Below the pieces are notes generated by a model, which worked only from the letters and a program-made list of their open reading frames with translations, was not told where the DNA came from and did not search any database. DNA of 64,000 bases. Source: a bacterium (GTDB taxonomy: Bacteria > Bdellovibrionota > UBA1018). The position numbers were made by a program, and so were the translations under genes. The stretch lies in NCBI GenBank assembly GCA_019751945.1, contig JAIEMT010000045.1:36009-100008 (forward strand), given 5' to 3'. The first letter of the stretch is position 1. Every line of letters starts with the position of its first letter. Positions 62,690 through 64,000 of this stretch are shown here, piece by piece.

Positions 62690-62942
62690 CTTTCTTCGAA
62701 CTTGGAACAAGTGACATAAAATCCGACGCTCTAACGCTGGGAGGCAGAATTATTTCTTTTTCTGCAACATCTGTCGCTTTCGCAAGACAGTTGCACCGAG
62801 CGATGCAGTAGCCTGGGGTTGTCATTGCGCCAACTAATTTTACATATCTCCGGTGGAAATAGTATTTGTTCGCACGCACTGACACCGACCCGTAAGATCA
62901 ATTCTCGGCCGAAAACTAACCATCAAACAAAAAGGAATAACT
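62690..62942. repeat. 5' region of the tail-fibre-like gene, first copy of a duplicated block
   Basis: About 250 bp upstream of the 62943 gene recur, diverged, at 63652-63903. Best conserved are the left part (TTTCTTCGAA then TTGGAACAAGTGACATAAAATC) and short stretches such as AAGACAGT and TTTTACATAT. It holds the likely promoter and leader; an AAAAAGGAAT ribosome site precedes the ATG. On the minus strand a short reading frame is also conserved (see findings). Confidence 0.75.
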
Positions 62943-63599
62943 ATGAAAAAGGGACTTTTCGTATTGGCATTTGGCTTTGCAGCAGCACTCGTTGTTGCAA
63001 AAGCCCACGCAGTTCAAACGCTCAGCTTAGGCTTTATCGCTCCGTGGGTAGGTTCTACGAGCGATGTGGCTTCGCCTGAGAAGGGTGAAATCGTTTACGA
63101 TACTTCGAGCAATAGCTTCAAAGGTCGTACGAACAGTACTTGGGTGGGGTTGGATGCGAATAGCTCGGTGGCTTATTCGGCTTGGGCTCACTGCGGTGCT
63201 CTAACGTTTCACGGCTTTACCACTACAAGTTCGACCTCCCACTCCCTCTATTGTCGTAGAGTAGGCGATACCCTTCACATGAGAGGAACCGTCACTGCAA
63301 CTGGCACGAACGGAAACAATGCATCGATTGAGCCGCCGAGCAGCAACACGATTGATACTGCAAAGCTTTCCGCTTCGGGATCGATTCTGGGAGTAGGCAA
63401 CCGTTTTATCACCGGTGCAAGTCGAAACATGTTTTCAAACGGCGATATGATGATTTCGTTTTTTGACGGCAGCACAAATAACGAGATCTTTTTAACCGAT
63501 TCGGCAGGATCGAGCGCTTATACCAAGTTGGCTGGAAGCACTTGGGGCTCGACACCTACGTTCTTCGTAGATGCAGTTGTTCCGATCAGCGGCTGGTAA
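62943..63599 (+). CDS. Secreted tail-fibre-like surface protein
   Basis: 218 aa with a signal peptide (VLAFGFAAALVVAKAHA). Early motif GEIVYDTSSNSFKGRTNS-type then TWVGL resembles the short repeat found before tail-fibre or surface-adhesin domains in Bdellovibrio-like predatory bacteria. The remainder is Ser/Thr/Gly/Asn-rich and beta-like, with two Cys (AHCGAL, SLYCRR). Probably a cell-surface or secreted adhesin. A strong terminator follows it. Confidence 0.65.
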   Translation: MKKGLFVLAFGFAAALVVAKAHAVQTLSLGFIAPWVGSTSDVASPEKGEIVYDTSSNSFKGRTNSTWVGLDANSSVAYSAWAHCGALTFHGFTTTSSTSHSLYCRRVGDTLHMRGTVTATGTNGNNASIEPPSSNTIDTAKLSASGSILGVGNRFITGASRNMFSNGDMMISFFDGSTNNEIFLTDSAGSSAYTKLAGSTWGSTPTFFVDAVVPISGW

Positions 63600-63603
63600 A
63601 ATC

Positions 63604-63646
63604 AAGGCTGGAGCGGAGGTTCGCCCTTCGCTCCAGCCTTTTTTAA
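63604..63646 (+). terminator. Strong rho-independent terminator of the tail-fibre-like gene
   Basis: Perfect 12-bp stem AAGGCTGGAGCG (63604-63615) with CGCTCCAGCCTT (63629-63640), 13-nt loop, then TTTTAAG on the plus strand, 5 bp after the stop codon. Confidence 0.9.
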
Positions 63647-63651
63647 GAGTT

Positions 63652-63903
63652 TTTCTTCGAATTTGGAACAAGTGACATAAAATCAGATAGTCTAGCGCCA
63701 GGTGGCGGAACTATTTCCTCTTCTGCAGTATCCGCCGCTTTCTCAAGACAGTCGCGCTGAGCACTGCAGAAAACACGGACACAAACACCAAGGGTTAATT
63801 TTACATATTATTGCCAGAATTTTTATTGATGGCGACTGGGGAAACGCAATCTTAAGATCACATTTCTAATCGTACTAAACTCTAAACTAAAAAAGGACCG
63901 AAT
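63652..63903. repeat. Second copy of the tail-fibre gene 5' region
   Basis: Repeats the block at 62690-62942 and ends with AAAAAAGGACCGAAT before the next ATG. Similarity is about 70-75 per cent by eye in the left half and weaker in the right half. It indicates a tandem duplication of the whole gene with its regulatory region, followed by divergence. Confidence 0.75.
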
Positions 63904-63966
63904 ATGAAAAAAGGATTTTTATTCAGGCGTGTCCGGTTAAGAAACAAGTTTTTCACAGTGGTTTGA
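63904..63966 (+). pseudogene. Truncated second copy of the tail-fibre-like gene
   Basis: Begins MKKGFLF, like the MKKGLFV of the intact gene, then abruptly diverges at about 63921 and stops at codon 21. The signal peptide is therefore lost. The break is not gradual drift, so an insertion or a recombination junction is likely. The continuation is beyond the window. Confidence 0.65.
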
Positions 63967-64000
63967 ACGAGAATAAGGGTGAAAGAGGGTTTTCTTGACT
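63921..64000. mobile_element. Possible insertion sequence end, edge of window
   Basis: The sequence after the break begins AGGCGTGTCCGGTTAAGAAA, the sort of terminal sequence seen on IS4-related elements. No transposase frame is visible in the remaining 80 bases. The identification is speculative; a chromosomal rearrangement is equally consistent. Confidence 0.25.

Noticed and set aside
62592..62885. 97-aa minus-strand frame across the duplicated block
   Set aside because: Open for long but not matched by copy 2 as a whole; only a shorter segment is similar, in a mixed frame pattern, so it is reported only as a finding on conservation.

Overview
The window is a gene-dense stretch of a free-living Gram-negative chromosome. 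It has no rRNA, tRNA, CRISPR array or prophage that I can see. The outer-membrane and lipoprotein genes, the NtrC-type signalling operon, the J-domain/RodZ-type HTH protein beside a MinD-like ATPase, and the tail-fibre-like secreted protein fit a Bdellovibrionota or deltaproteobacterial-type organism. That placement is an inference from gene content. Start codons include many GTG and TTG, and genes are very often overlapping by 4-60 bp, including at convergent 3' ends.

Layout. 0.1-3.6 kb: glycolytic operon gap-pgk-tpiA-secG (minus). 3.6-6.5 kb: secreted protein, M42-like aminopeptidase and another secreted protein (minus). 6.5-8.9 kb: a PolX-like protein whose polymerase active site looks destroyed while its PHP nuclease site is intact, overlapping nth. 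8.9-13.2 kb: a possibly frameshifted lipoprotein, bolA-grxD, a 48-aa basic protein, a lytic transglycosylase and an alpha/beta hydrolase. 13.3-18 kb: fatty-acyl-CoA ligase plus Nudix, prfC, and a DUF1232 protein. 18-24.6 kb: a signalling block with the operon HDOD protein - PAS histidine kinase - sigma-54 response regulator, two tandem secreted paralogues, and a diguanylate cyclase preceded by a good sigma-54 promoter. Two direct copies of a 37-bp repeat flank the paralogue/cyclase segment, and a third copy lies at 45.8 kb.

24.6-35.4 kb: secreted Gly/Trp-rich protein, phosphoesterase, the operon ygfZ - metalloprotease/propeller/barrel protein - fabI - add - small membrane protein, then yhaM-like, tatD-like and VKOR-DsbA genes. 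35.5-38.4 kb: an oligopeptide-binding lipoprotein, then a REP-associated (RAYT) transposase gene whose upstream region is bounded by a perfect 24-bp inverted repeat, then a GNAT gene. 38.4-43.8 kb: operon (minus) minD-like, J-domain/HTH, rluD and an in-frame fusion of PgeF with a secreted di-haem cytochrome. 43.9-50.6 kb: dolichol-kinase-like protein, envelope protein, mutS2, SprT-like, Nudix and DUF1275.

50.6-62.7 kb is a surface-polysaccharide locus: polyprenyl-phosphate sugar transferase, WecG/TagA-type transferase, GT2 and GT4 glycosyltransferases, an O-antigen ligase/polymerase-like protein, an acyltransferase, a GtrA fusion and two NDP-sugar epimerases. The last 1.3 kb holds a secreted tail-fibre-like protein and a second, diverged copy of its 5' region. 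The second copy is cut off after seven codons by unrelated sequence, possibly the end of an insertion sequence.
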